Source of the DNA: Pseudomonadota bacterium
GTDB taxonomy: Bacteria; Pseudomonadota; Alphaproteobacteria; Azospirillales; Azospirillaceae
Assembly (NCBI GenBank): GCA_023416455.1
Contig: JAEZHQ010000201.1
Span: forward strand, 1-13,639
DNA: 13,639 bases
Direction: 5' to 3'
Shown here: one piece after another, positions 1-8,257 of the stretch
Numbering within the stretch: the stretch's first letter is position 1
Layout of the letters: each line of letters starts with the position of its first letter
Program-made: the position numbers and the translations under genes
The notes under the pieces: model-generated
Databases searched by the model: none
What the model was told of the DNA's origin: nothing
What the model saw: the letters and a program-made list of their open reading frames with translations, nothing else

Positions 1-842
<842 letters not shown>

Positions 843-864
843 GGCGCCTCCCCTCCCCCCCCCT

Positions 865-897
865 CGCCCGTCAACCGCCCGTCAACCGCCCGTCACC
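865..897. repeat. Three tandem 11-bp repeats at the end of thuG
   Basis: The unit CGCCCGTCAAC occurs at 865-875 and 876-886, with a third copy differing by one base at 887-897. On the minus strand each copy carries a TGA; because 11 is not a multiple of three, the three TGAs fall in three different frames. The first one met by a ribosome is the thuG stop. The repeat fills most of the thuG-thuK spacer. Confidence 0.85.
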
Positions 898-1726
898 CCT
901 TCACCGACCCGGCGGCGAGGCCGGAGACGATGCGCCGCTGGAACAGCAGGACCAGGGCGATCAGCGGCGCCGTCACCACCACCGAGGCGGCCATGATCCG
1001 GCCCCAGGGCAGCTCGTACTCGCTGGCCCCGGACATCAGCGCGATGGCCACCGGCACCGTGCGCGCCTCGTCGGTCAGCGTGAAGGTCAGCGCGAACAGG
1101 AACTCGTTCCAGGCCGCGATGAAGGCCAGCAGCCCGGTCGCCGCCAGGGCCGGCCCCAGAAGCGGCAGGAACACCCGCGTCACGATCACCAGCGGCGAGG
1201 CCCCGTCGACCATGGCGGCCTCCTCCAGCTCCCGCGGCAGGGCGCGCATGAAGGTGGTCAGCACCCACACCGTGAAGGGCAGCGTGAAAATCATGTAGGA
1301 CAGGATCAGCGCCCCCAGCCTGTTGTAGAGGCCGAGCCCGCGGATCAGCTCGAACAGGCCGGAGAGCACCGCCACCTGCGGGAACATGGAGACGCCCAGC
1401 ACGGTGCCCAGCAGCAGCCCGCGCCCGCGGACGTCCACCCGCCCCAGCGCGTAGGCGGCGGCCACCGCCAGCCCGAGCGACAGCGCGACCACGGACAGGG
1501 ACACCGCCAGCGAATTGAGGATGGTCCGCCCGAAGGGCTGGTCGCGGAAGATCGCCGTGTAGTTGGCGAGCGTGGGATGGGCGGGCCAGATCCCCGGCGC
1601 GAACAGCGCGCCGCCGGTCTTCAGCGAGGTGACGGCGGCCCACAGGAAGGGGAACAGGCAGCCGAAGACGATGGCCGCCGCCAGGGCGGCGACGGCGATG
1701 CGGCCGGCGGCGCGTCGGATGCCCAT
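893..1726 (-). CDS. thuG: ABC sugar transporter inner-membrane permease, ThuG/MalG type
   Basis: This is a 277-aa permease subunit of the disaccharide importer; family members are typically 270-290 aa. The binding-protein-dependent permease (EAA) motif is present as EEAAMVDGASP...LPLLGP (about residues 168-192), which docks on the ATPase. Hydrophobic segments are visible at about residues 11-33, 72-94, 104-124, 140-160, 192-214 and 243-262, giving the usual six helices. The ATG at 1726 was chosen because GGGAGGGAG precedes it and MGIRR starts the first helix cleanly; longer starts upstream would run into the inserted element. The target-site duplication of the Tn3-like insertion lies only 12 bp upstream of this start, so the ribosome site survived but the link to thuF was broken. 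The sugar is inferred. Confidence 0.9.
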   Translation of the reverse strand: MGIRRAAGRIAVAALAAAIVFGCLFPFLWAAVTSLKTGGALFAPGIWPAHPTLANYTAIFRDQPFGRTILNSLAVSLSVVALSLGLAVAAAYALGRVDVRGRGLLLGTVLGVSMFPQVAVLSGLFELIRGLGLYNRLGALILSYMIFTLPFTVWVLTTFMRALPRELEEAAMVDGASPLVIVTRVFLPLLGPALAATGLLAFIAAWNEFLFALTFTLTDEARTVPVAIALMSGASEYELPWGRIMAASVVVTAPLIALVLLFQRRIVSGLAAGSVKG

Positions 1727-1737
1727 GCTCTCCCTCC

Positions 1738-1742
1738 CTCTT
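1738..1742. repeat. Left copy of the 5-bp target-site duplication CTCTT
   Basis: CTCTT directly abuts the outer end of the left terminal inverted repeat and is repeated exactly at 4434-4438 outside the right one. Five-base duplications are characteristic of Tn3-family transposition. Confidence 0.85.
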
Positions 1743-1779
1743 GAGGGCAACGCGATAGGTGTCAGCTGAACAACGCTAA
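1743..1779 (+). repeat. Left terminal inverted repeat of the Tn3-like element
   Basis: These 37 bases match the reverse complement of 4397-4433 at 30 positions. The longest perfect stretches include AGGTGTCA in the middle and AACAACGC towards the inner end. The inner ending ACGCTAA resembles the ACG-TAAG ending of classical Tn3 repeats. Confidence 0.85.
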
Positions 1780-1805
1780 TACAGATCGAACTGAGAACGT
1801 GGTGA

Positions 1806-1991
1806 TCAGGCAGCCCGACGTTGGCGTTCAAGGTTGAGCGGGCGCCGACCGACCGGTGTGGACGCCGCTCGTTCCCACAGGGAATCGCCCGACAGGCCGA
1901 TGTGTTCCCAGCCGACCGGAGGCGTGTGGCCAAGCCGTTCATCAGGCACCGCCTCTCCCTTCGCACGAAGGTGCGCGATGGCATCGGCCAT
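1806..1991 (-). pseudogene. tnpA: Tn3-family transposase, C-terminal remnant
   Basis: The last 61 codons before the TGA at 1806 read like the end of a Tn3 TnpA: LRAKGEAVPDERL, then GWEHIGLSGDSLW, corresponding to the family's 'vPDELLaHLSPLGWEHInLtGDYvW' and a short basic tail. Full-length TnpA is close to 1,000 aa, so at least 90% is gone, including the catalytic DDE residues. The reading frame stays open upstream to 2357, but that part does not look like TnpA. The fragment ends 27 bp inside the left inverted repeat, the normal place for the tnpA 3' end. The assignment rests on motif recognition by eye; no alignment was run. Confidence 0.72.
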
Positions 1992-2190
1992 GAGGACGCC
2001 CTTCGGCGAGAACAGCGATTCCACGACGCGCAGGTTGAAGGTGTCGAGCACCGGTTGCAGACAGGCGCTGCGCACCGCCGGATTCCGGCGCAGGCCCGGA
2101 TAGACCGCTTCCGGCCACGTCAAGGGCATCTCCGGACCCTGGATTGCCGCCGGGGTCGGCGCGCCGGGCTGCACGTAGGATCGCGAGGGC
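1992..2190 (-). other. Coding-like debris upstream of the transposase tail, unrecognised
   Basis: This stretch is in the same open frame as the transposase tail and has high GC at third codon positions. It encodes a sequence containing LTWPEAVYPGLRRNPAV and LDTFNLRVVESLFSPKGVL. It does not resemble Tn3 transposase, in which a conserved 'LWNT.YL' segment would be expected just before the LRAKG stretch. It has no start codon with a ribosome site nearby. It is probably the tail of another gene fused in frame to the tnpA fragment by deletion or recombination. I do not recognise its family. Confidence 0.35.
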
Positions 2191-2435
2191 ACGGGCTTGC
2201 GCCTGGGCGACGGCATGTCGGCCGCCCTGACCGTCACGCTGCAGGACAACCCCGCGGGCATCGTCCGGCCGCCCGAAGCCGTCCGGCAGACCGCGTCGGG
2301 ACCGGTGGTTCTCCGCCGCGACCCGGCGAGCGGCGTGGAAGCGGCGGTCCCTCTCACCCTCGGCGAGGCGGTGCCGGGCGGCTTGGAAACCCGCAGTGGG
2401 GTGCGGGCGATACGATCGTCGTCGCGCCACCCTGA
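2179..2435 (+). pseudogene. Fragment resembling the C-terminus of an RND/HlyD-type membrane-fusion protein, frameshifted
   Basis: The plus strand reads as a periplasmic adaptor tail: RLGDGMSAALTV, then PPEAVRQTASGPVVL, RRDPASGVEAAVPLTLGEAV and finally GDTIVVAPP before the TGA at 2433. This order (last beta strand of the barrel, 'vPp.Av', 'VV..p.g......v.lG...pgg.ev..GL..GD.vVv') is typical of efflux adaptors that link an inner-membrane pump to an outer-membrane channel. An in-frame TAG at 2176 precedes it, no start or N-terminal domains are present, and the frame slips near 2404-2409, where GGGC now stands once; loss of one of two GGGC copies would explain it. It converges on the 255-aa gene, 15 bp away. 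Family by eye only; it could be another beta-barrel protein. Confidence 0.45.
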
Positions 2436-2450
2436 CCGGCCCCGGCGCCA

Positions 2451-3218
2451 TCACACATTGCGGTCGAGCAACGATCCCTGCTTCAAGGTGGCACGGTAGG
2501 CCTGATCGATCTGCGCTTCGAGCCCCTTCGCCCAGGGCTGGTTCTTCAGGCCCTCCAGCGTGTCCATGCGCCCCTCCGTGCGATCGCGGGCGGGGTCGCC
2601 GCGTGCCGAGGTCATCGCCGCCTTGAGAACCTTGACGAGCGGATTGTCGCTGTCCAGGTTCTCCGGCTCCTCCCCGGCTCCTTGCGATACGGCTTCGTAG
2701 AAGGCTTGACCCATGGAGCGGTTGGCCGCCCACGTCACGGACTGCTTCTCCTCGTCGCTCACGCTGTCGAGGAATTTGATTCCCGCTTTCGCCGCCGCCG
2801 CCATGCCGCTCGCCGTATTTGGAACCGTGGCGGGATTGAAGGGATCAATGCCCCGGGCGCGCTGAAACTGTTGTTCCATAGCCTCCGCGGCGCCCCGCTG
2901 TTCGTCCTGGCTGAAATGGCCCCCGGCGTTGCTCGACACCGCGTACAGGGAACGGCGGTCCATGCCCGCGAAAATCGCTCCCCATTCCTTGCCGGTGGTG
3001 TGGATGTCGGTTCCTTTGCCCCGCTGCTGGTAAACGGCGTCGAGCGTGGAGCGCGCGTCCTTGGCGACCGTTGCGAAATCCTTCTTGACCGGCCCGGCCT
3101 GGGAGAGGTCCGCCGCCGGGGCTGCCGCAGTGGTTGCGGGGGTCCCGCCACCGGTCGCCTTCGCGCCGGGGTTTCCGCCGATGGGCACGCTGGCCACGCT
3201 CTGGCCGGAGATGATCAT
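2451..3218 (-). CDS. Hypothetical protein, 255 aa (intact cargo gene of the Tn3-like element)
   Basis: The only full-length reading frame inside the insertion. The ATG at 3218 has AAGGGA about 7 bases upstream. The product is soluble, with no membrane segment or signal peptide. Residues 1-40 are a low-complexity linker rich in Gly, Ala, Thr and Pro. The remainder is probably helical and includes RSTLDAVYQQRGKGTDI, FAGMDRRSLYAVSSNAGGHFS followed by QDEQRGAAEAMEQQ, a second DEEK-containing segment, and a C-terminus ending LKQGSLLDRNV. The 'LDRR-LYAVSSN-GG-FS-DEQ-AA--M--Q' pattern resembles short uncharacterised proteins I associate with Azospirillum-like genomes, but I cannot name a domain or function. 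The minus strand immediately upstream has a strong terminator (3235-3263), so the gene is probably expressed from its own start region rather than from the pseudogene before it. Confidence 0.75.
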   Translation of the reverse strand: MIISGQSVASVPIGGNPGAKATGGGTPATTAAAPAADLSQAGPVKKDFATVAKDARSTLDAVYQQRGKGTDIHTTGKEWGAIFAGMDRRSLYAVSSNAGGHFSQDEQRGAAEAMEQQFQRARGIDPFNPATVPNTASGMAAAAKAGIKFLDSVSDEEKQSVTWAANRSMGQAFYEAVSQGAGEEPENLDSDNPLVKVLKAAMTSARGDPARDRTEGRMDTLEGLKNQPWAKGLEAQIDQAYRATLKQGSLLDRNV

Positions 3219-3234
3219 CGCAACATCCCTTCTC

Positions 3235-3263
3235 GAAAAGGCGGGGCCGACGAACGGCCCCGC
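3235..3263 (-). terminator. Rho-independent terminator downstream of the secreted-protein pseudogene
   Basis: On the minus strand GCGGGGCCG-TTCGT-CGGCCCCGC forms a perfect 9-bp stem with a 5-base loop, followed by CTTTTC. It starts 10 bases after the pseudogene stop codon (TGA at 3273-3275) and lies just before the start of the 255-aa gene. Confidence 0.85.
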
Positions 3264-3272
3264 CGCACGTCG

Positions 3273-3627
3273 TCAGTTCACGTTGAGCGTGACCGCCCAG
3301 TTCCCATTGGTGCTGACGCAGGTGACGGTGTCGGTGCAGGTGATGCCGCTGCCGCTCGCCGTGGTGGTGACCGTCGGGGCATTCCACGGACCGGTCGGAG
3401 AACGGCGCGGACGCGTCGCAACGAAGCGGCAAGAGCGGCCGTGTCGGATTGCTGGCGGGTGAGGCGGCACCCGTTCGACGTCAACGCGCTGGTCGCCTTG
3501 CGGGTAACCGAGCCCGGGCTGAGGGACAACGGCCACGAAGAGTCCAGGCTGCCGATGCAGCACCGGCACCCAGCGACACGAAGGACGCGACCGCAAACCC
3601 GACTGCACCTTTGAGAATGGCGTTCAT
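3273..3627 (-). pseudogene. Small secreted protein, broken by two apparent single-base deletions
   Basis: An ATG at 3627 with AAGGGGGA upstream opens a clear signal peptide (MNAILKGAVGFAVASFVSLG then AGAASA). The frame then runs to a premature TGA at 3481-3483. A coding-like continuation lies in a second frame (SSWPLSLSPGSVTRKAT, NGCRLTRQQSDTAAL, about 3530-3405). The end lies in the third frame (GSGITCTDTVTCVSTNGNW...LNVN, stop at 3273). Both steps are in the same direction, each explained by one lost base, the first near GCAGCCTGG. Restored, it would be a roughly 115-aa exported protein with three cysteines after the signal peptide. The 3' end is followed at once by a good terminator, supporting a once-functional gene. 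I do not recognise the family. Sequencing errors are an alternative to real decay. Confidence 0.55.
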
Positions 3628-4099
3628 TGTCTATTGTCCCCCTTGTTGCGCGGCGGTATCCCGTGGGACGTGGTTCGCACGACGAACCCGACCATAGGAT
3701 GCTCCACTCAGGGATGGTTTCCGCCTCTCATCCGTTCATATTGGGAGTCATATTACTTTATGATGCATTTCCTGTATTGAAAAGCCACCTGTTGGTGCGG
3801 CACTTTGCCCTTGAGCCACCGGCGTCGGCGAGCAGCCTGCGCAAGAGCGGCCTGAAGCCGAGGTAGCCATGGGAAGCGGCAGCCAACCTCCGAGCCAAAT
3901 CGGGCATTCGCTCTGATCGGCTGCCGACAGGCTGGAGGCGGACTCTCCACGAAGGGAAAGCCCTCCCGTCTCATCGCCCGATCACGCGGCCTTTCTCGGA
4001 TCCTCGTCCAAGGGATGGACAACCTCCTCGACACTTACCGGAACCTCGGCGACCCCAGGATCAAGCATCCGGAGCCAAGGCTCATCGCCCTGGGCCGGC
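3628..4099. other. Interior of the Tn3-like element without a recognisable gene
   Basis: No convincing coding region was found. The part 3725-3790 is noticeably more AT-rich than its surroundings and could hold a promoter for the secreted-protein gene or a remnant of the resolvase target site; I could not identify either. A short minus-strand frame (3907-3758, 49 codons) and another ending at 3982 with the tail EEVVHPLDEDPRKAA are open but have no ribosome site or family resemblance. A small inverted repeat GGTTCG-N5-CGAACC is at 3672-3688. Confidence 0.4.
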
Positions 4100-4372
4100 G
4101 GCGGCCGGCTGGTGTTCCACATCTTCGGCGCTCTCGGCCAATTCGAGCGTGACCTCATCCGGGAACGGACCCGTGCCGGTTTGGTCGCTGCTGTCGCTCG
4201 TGGCCGGAAGGGCGGGCGCACGCCGGTGGTGACCGGGGACAAGCTTCGCCGGGCAAAGTCGCTCCTCGCCCAAGGTCTCACGGTCCGTGAAGCCGCTGCG
4301 CGGATCAAGGTCGGAAAGACTGCGCTCTGTGCAGCTCTTGGCGCAAACGGAAGCGAGGACGCCGATCGTTGA
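4100..4372 (+). pseudogene. tnpR: Serine recombinase (Tn3-type resolvase), C-terminal remnant
   Basis: The fragment begins in the family's conserved segment GGRLVFHIFGALGQFERDLI and continues RERTRAGLVAAVARGRKGGR, the end of the catalytic domain and its long helix. A helix-turn-helix DNA-binding region follows (KLRRAKSLLAQGLTVREAAA, then RIKVGKTALCAAL). About 90 of the usual 185-200 residues remain. The N-terminal part with the catalytic serine (normally near residue 10) and the arginines around it is absent, and the DNA upstream does not read as resolvase in any frame. It therefore cannot recombine DNA, though a DNA-binding peptide started at the GTG at 4112 is conceivable. It ends 24 bp before the right inverted repeat. 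Confidence 0.85.
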
Positions 4373-4396
4373 ACGGAGTTCTTTGCCCGTTCTGCC

Positions 4397-4433
4397 TTGG
4401 CGTTGTTTGGATGACACCTGTCGCGCTGTCCTC
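4397..4433 (-). repeat. Right terminal inverted repeat of the Tn3-like element
   Basis: This is the reverse-complement partner of 1743-1779 with seven mismatches. The shared core reads TGACACCT on the plus strand here. Its outer end directly abuts the second CTCTT copy. Confidence 0.85.
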
Positions 4434-4438
4434 CTCTT
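4434..4438. repeat. Right copy of the 5-bp target-site duplication CTCTT
   Basis: Exact copy of 1738-1742. It lies in a pyrimidine-rich run (4429-4461, purine-rich in the sense of the operon) that continues the similar run upstream of thuG, so removing the element and one copy rebuilds an uninterrupted purine-rich leader. Confidence 0.85.
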
Positions 4439-4473
4439 CTCCTCTCCTCCTCCTCCTCCCCCGGTCCGGGCGC

Positions 4474-5384
<911 letters not shown>

Positions 5385-5391
<7 letters not shown>

Positions 5392-6650
5392 CGCCCGCCC
5401 CGACCGATGCGGACCAGCGCAAGCCGGAGCGCGGCCAGGGCCTCGGCGGCGTCGCGCCGGCCGGACAGCACCTCGTGGACGCCCTGAAAGACTTCCGAGG
5501 ACACCTGGTTGTAGCGCATGCCGGTGGCCTGGGCGGGGCGGGCGACGGTGTTGCCGATCGACTCCGCCAGCGCGGCGAGGAAGGGGTTGGCGGCCAGAAC
5601 CTCGGCGTCGCGGTAGAGGGCGGCGATGGTCGGGTTGGCGCCGCCGCGGATGGCGCGGCGCTTCTGCTCGGCCTCGCCGGTGAGGTGGAGCGCCAGATCC
5701 ACGGCCTCGGCGGGGTGGCGGGAGAAGCGGCTGACCGCCAGCATCTGCCCGCCGAGCGTCGCCGCCGGCCGGCCGTCGGCCCCGCCCGCCGGCAGCGGCA
5801 CCACGGCGACCCGGCCGTGCACCGGGCTGTCGGGCGCATCGACCAGCGTCCAGGCGTAAGGCCAGTTGCGCATGAAGACGGCGTTGCCGGACTGGAAGAC
5901 CCCGCGCGCCTCCTCCTCCATGTAGTTGAGCACGCCGGGCGGGCTGATGGTGCCGACCCAGCCGGCGGCGAGCGCCAGCGCCGCCGCCGCCCGCGGGTTG
6001 TCGACGGTGACGGTGCCGTCGGCGTCGACGATGGTTCCGCCGCCGCGGCTGGCGATCCATTCCAGGGCGTTGACGGTCAGCCCCTCGTAGGCCCGGCCCT
6101 GCCAGACATAGCCCCACATCCGCCCGTTGCCGGCGGCGCGCTCGGCCCGCTGGATCAGCGCCGCGGTCTCCGCCAGCTCCTCCCAGCTCCGCGGGACGGG
6201 GCGGCCGTGCGCCTCCAGCAGGTCGCGGCGGACGTAGAGGAGGCCGACGTCGGCGAACCAGGGCAGCCCGACCAGCCGGCCGCGGACGGTGGCGGCCTCC
6301 ACCATGGCCGGGAGATGGCGATCGAGGAGCGCCGGGTCGACCCGCTCCCGCAGGTCGATGAAATAGCCGCCGAGGATGCCCGGCCAGACCACGTCGATCT
6401 GGAACAGGTCGATGTCCGCCGATCCCGCCGCCAGAAGCTGCTGGTAGAGAGCGAGCTGCTCGCCCGCCCCCTTGGGCGGCGAGACGAAGCGCACCTCATT
6501 GCCGGTCCGCCCGGCCCAGGCCCGCGCCCCGTCGCGGCACAGGTCGGCGCCGACGCCGAGCCCGCTGCACGCGAGCGTGACCGTCACCGCGGCGGCGGCC
6601 GGGGCCGCGGCCGACAGGCAGGCCAGGAGCAGCGCGCACAGCCAGGCCAT
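5385..6650 (-). CDS. thuE: Periplasmic sugar-binding protein, ThuE-like (trehalose/maltose type)
   Basis: A 421-aa extracellular solute-binding protein (family 1) that delivers sugar to ThuFG. After a hydrophobic signal (MAWLCALLLACLSAAAPAAA, cleavage likely after residue 20-22) the mature start VTVTLACSGLGVGADLC and the segment LYQQLLAAGSADIDLFQIDV followed by VWPGIL match the pattern I know from ThuE/LpqY-like trehalose-maltose receptors. Other family marks are LPWFADVGLLYVRRDLL, WGYVWQGRAYEGL, FMRNWPYAW and GGQMLAVS. The ATG at 6650 has GGAGGG 11 bases upstream, a long spacing; no other start lies nearby. The n-region of the signal has no Lys or Arg, which is unusual. It is first in the operon and is divergent from the GYF_2-RDD gene. 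A trehalose substrate is an inference; maltose, sucrose or palatinose are possible. Confidence 0.85.
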
Positions 6651-6870
6651 GGAGTCCCGATCCCTCCGGCGCCGCCGGGCGGGCCGGCGACGGTTGGAGA
6701 ACTCAGGAGGTGGGGCCGGGGTTCCCGCGGCGGCGGCGATGACCGCTGCCGCCTGCGGGTGGCTTCCGGCAGCCGGGCCGCCGTCCTCCCGCCCCGCGTT
6801 TGCCGTTGACTTGATTTCCGCGCAAGGCGACAGTCGGTGCAGGTTTTGACACGCATCGGTGGAGGTGGAT

Positions 6871-8190
6871 GTGGGCGGCTGGTGGTATGAGAAGGATGGC
6901 CGGCACCACGGGCCGCACACCGTCGAAGACCTCGGCGCCCTCCTCCGGTCCGACGCGATCGCGCCCCGGACCCGGGTATGGCGCAAGGGCATGGATGGGG
7001 CCACCGAGATGTCGGAGGCCATCGACCTTCAGGACCTCATCCGCCAAGACCCGCCCCCCATCGGCGACGACCGGAGCGACAAGGTCCAGAGCGACAAGGT
7101 CCAGAGCGACAAGGCCCAAAGCGACGGTAAGGAGGCGCCCGCCCCCTTGCGGCCGGGCGGCCCGGCCGGGCCATGGGCGCGCTTTCTGGCCAGGCAGATC
7201 GATCTTGCGCTGTTCGGGTCGGTGGCTTGGTTGATCCTCTGGGTGGTCATCCCGGGCATCCAGCCTCCGGAGCATCTGACTGTAACGGCCGTGCTCTCGC
7301 TTCCCATGGCGCTGCTGATCGAGGCGCCGGTCCTGGCCCTGTTCGGCGGCACGCCCGGCAAGGCCATCTTCGGCATCACGGTCCGCCGAAACGACAACTC
7401 CCGGCTGTCGTTGCCGGACGCCCTGCGCCGAAGCACCGTCCTGTGGACGCACGGCTTCGGCCTCGGCCTGCCCGTGGTTTCCATCATCTTTCTGATCATC
7501 AGCTACAGGAACGCCAAGGCCGGCGCGCGCAATGCATGGGATAAGGTCCCGATGCACACGGTGTGGCAGGCGCCGGTCGGCAACCTGCGATGGGCGGTGG
7601 GGCTGCTGGTTGCCGTCGGCTTGTGCGGCGGGCTGACGGCACTGGAGTTCGCAGCGTACCGGTCGGCGATGCATCACGCCGCGTTGGAGCAGCCGCCATC
7701 GCCGGCGGAGTTGCCGGCCTTCACCTGGACGAACCCCCACACCGGCAGCACCGCCCGCATCCCGCCGGGCTGGCGGCCGATGCCCGAGAAGGAGAGCGCA
7801 AATCCGGGGACCGCTTGGTTCGCCCACACCCAATCGCTCCTCATACTCGGCAAGGAGACGATCCCCGGCGTCGATCTCGACCTCTACACCGAGGCGCTGC
7901 GCAAAGCCACCGATTACGGCGCCCTGGAAACCCGGCGCGTCGAAACCGACGCCAACGGCCTCACGGTCCAGGTCCTGACGCACCGGAAACTCGCCGACGG
8001 CGTGACCTATCGGGTCGAGGTCCGTGTGTGGCAGACCACGCCCACGGATTACTGGCGCACCGTCGCCTTCATGCCACCCGGCAACCAGCCGGCATGGCTT
8101 GCCGCAACCGACCTCGCCGGGGTCCTGGCGAACAGCAGTCTCGATCTCCCGGGGCGGGCCGGTGCCGCCGGTCCACCCAGGAAGACCTGA
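6871..8190 (+). CDS. GYF_2-RDD membrane protein with a C-terminal extra-membrane domain
   Basis: The 439-aa product has four parts. Residues 2-55 are a GYF_2-type domain (WWYEKDGRHHGPHTVEDL ... TRVWRKGMDG), a presumed protein-protein interaction module. Residues 60-95 form a charged linker with repeats of SDKVQ. Residues 100-228 are an RDD domain: ARFLARQIDLALF at its first helix, TPGKAIFGITV, and SYRNAKAGARNAWDK. A further helix is at about 240-258, and then about 175 residues of soluble sequence including NPHTGSTARIPPGW and YRVEVRVWQTTPTDYW, which I do not recognise. The GTG at 6871 was chosen because GGAGG stands 5 bases upstream; GTGs at 6859 and 6865 overlap that ribosome site. It is transcribed away from thuE. 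RDD proteins are linked in some cases to ion or solute transport; the role here is unknown. Confidence 0.82.
   Translation: MGGWWYEKDGRHHGPHTVEDLGALLRSDAIAPRTRVWRKGMDGATEMSEAIDLQDLIRQDPPPIGDDRSDKVQSDKVQSDKAQSDGKEAPAPLRPGGPAGPWARFLARQIDLALFGSVAWLILWVVIPGIQPPEHLTVTAVLSLPMALLIEAPVLALFGGTPGKAIFGITVRRNDNSRLSLPDALRRSTVLWTHGFGLGLPVVSIIFLIISYRNAKAGARNAWDKVPMHTVWQAPVGNLRWAVGLLVAVGLCGGLTALEFAAYRSAMHHAALEQPPSPAELPAFTWTNPHTGSTARIPPGWRPMPEKESANPGTAWFAHTQSLLILGKETIPGVDLDLYTEALRKATDYGALETRRVETDANGLTVQVLTHRKLADGVTYRVEVRVWQTTPTDYWRTVAFMPPGNQPAWLAATDLAGVLANSSLDLPGRAGAAGPPRKT
7075..7126 (+). repeat. 15-bp tandem repeat coding for SDKVQ in the GYF_2-RDD linker
   Basis: Units AGCGACAAGGTCCAG at 7075-7089 and 7090-7104 are identical. 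A third (7105-7119) differs at two positions and a partial fourth follows. The unit is five codons, so copy-number change would keep the frame and alter only linker length. Confidence 0.9.
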
Positions 8191-8207
8191 GCCGCGGGGG
8201 TGACGGT

Positions 8208-8256
8208 CGCCGGCGGGCCGCCGGCGCCCTCTCCCCGCCCGGCCCGGACGGCGGGG
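8208..8256. terminator. GC-rich hairpins between converging genes, possible bidirectional terminator
   Basis: Two hairpins lie between the stop codons of the RDD gene (8190) and the methyltransferase (8258). CGCCGGCGG-G-CCGCCGGCG is at 8208-8226, and CCCCGCC-N10-GGCGGGG at 8233-8256. Neither is followed by a T-run on either strand, so they would be atypical terminators or merely roadblocks. Confidence 0.4.
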
Positions 8257-8257
8257 C

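Larger units (their letters stand above)
1743..4433. mobile_element. Decayed Tn3-family-like transposon (2,691 bp) inserted between thuF and thuG
   Basis: The element is defined by imperfect 37-bp terminal inverted repeats (1743-1779 and 4397-4433) flanked by an exact CTCTT duplication. A Tn3-type transposase tail sits just inside the left end, pointing left, and a serine-resolvase tail just inside the right end, pointing right. This divergent layout is like that of Tn3 itself. Both recombinase genes are reduced to their C-terminal parts, so the element cannot encode its own movement, although the ends could still be used by a transposase supplied in trans. The interior holds one intact unknown gene (2451-3218), a frameshifted secreted-protein gene (3273-3627) and gene debris. 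The repeats begin GAGG rather than the GGGG usual in the family. Seen: repeats and duplication. Known: 37-38-bp ends and 5-bp duplications of Tn3 elements. Inferred: one original insertion followed by internal deletion and gene capture. Confidence 0.82.

Noticed and set aside
3740..3790. TTTTCA-N17-TAAAGT on the minus strand as a promoter
   Set aside because: Both boxes are weak matches and lie more than 100 bp upstream of the only candidate gene, so no promoter was annotated.
3753..4034. Minus-strand frame of 93 codons in the element interior
   Set aside because: Rich in Arg and Pro, no ribosome site and no family resemblance; treated as non-coding debris.
6703..7983. Minus-strand open frame of 426 codons opposite the GYF_2-RDD gene
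   Set aside because: The plus strand has recognisable GYF_2 and RDD motifs; the minus product is a charged low-complexity shadow.
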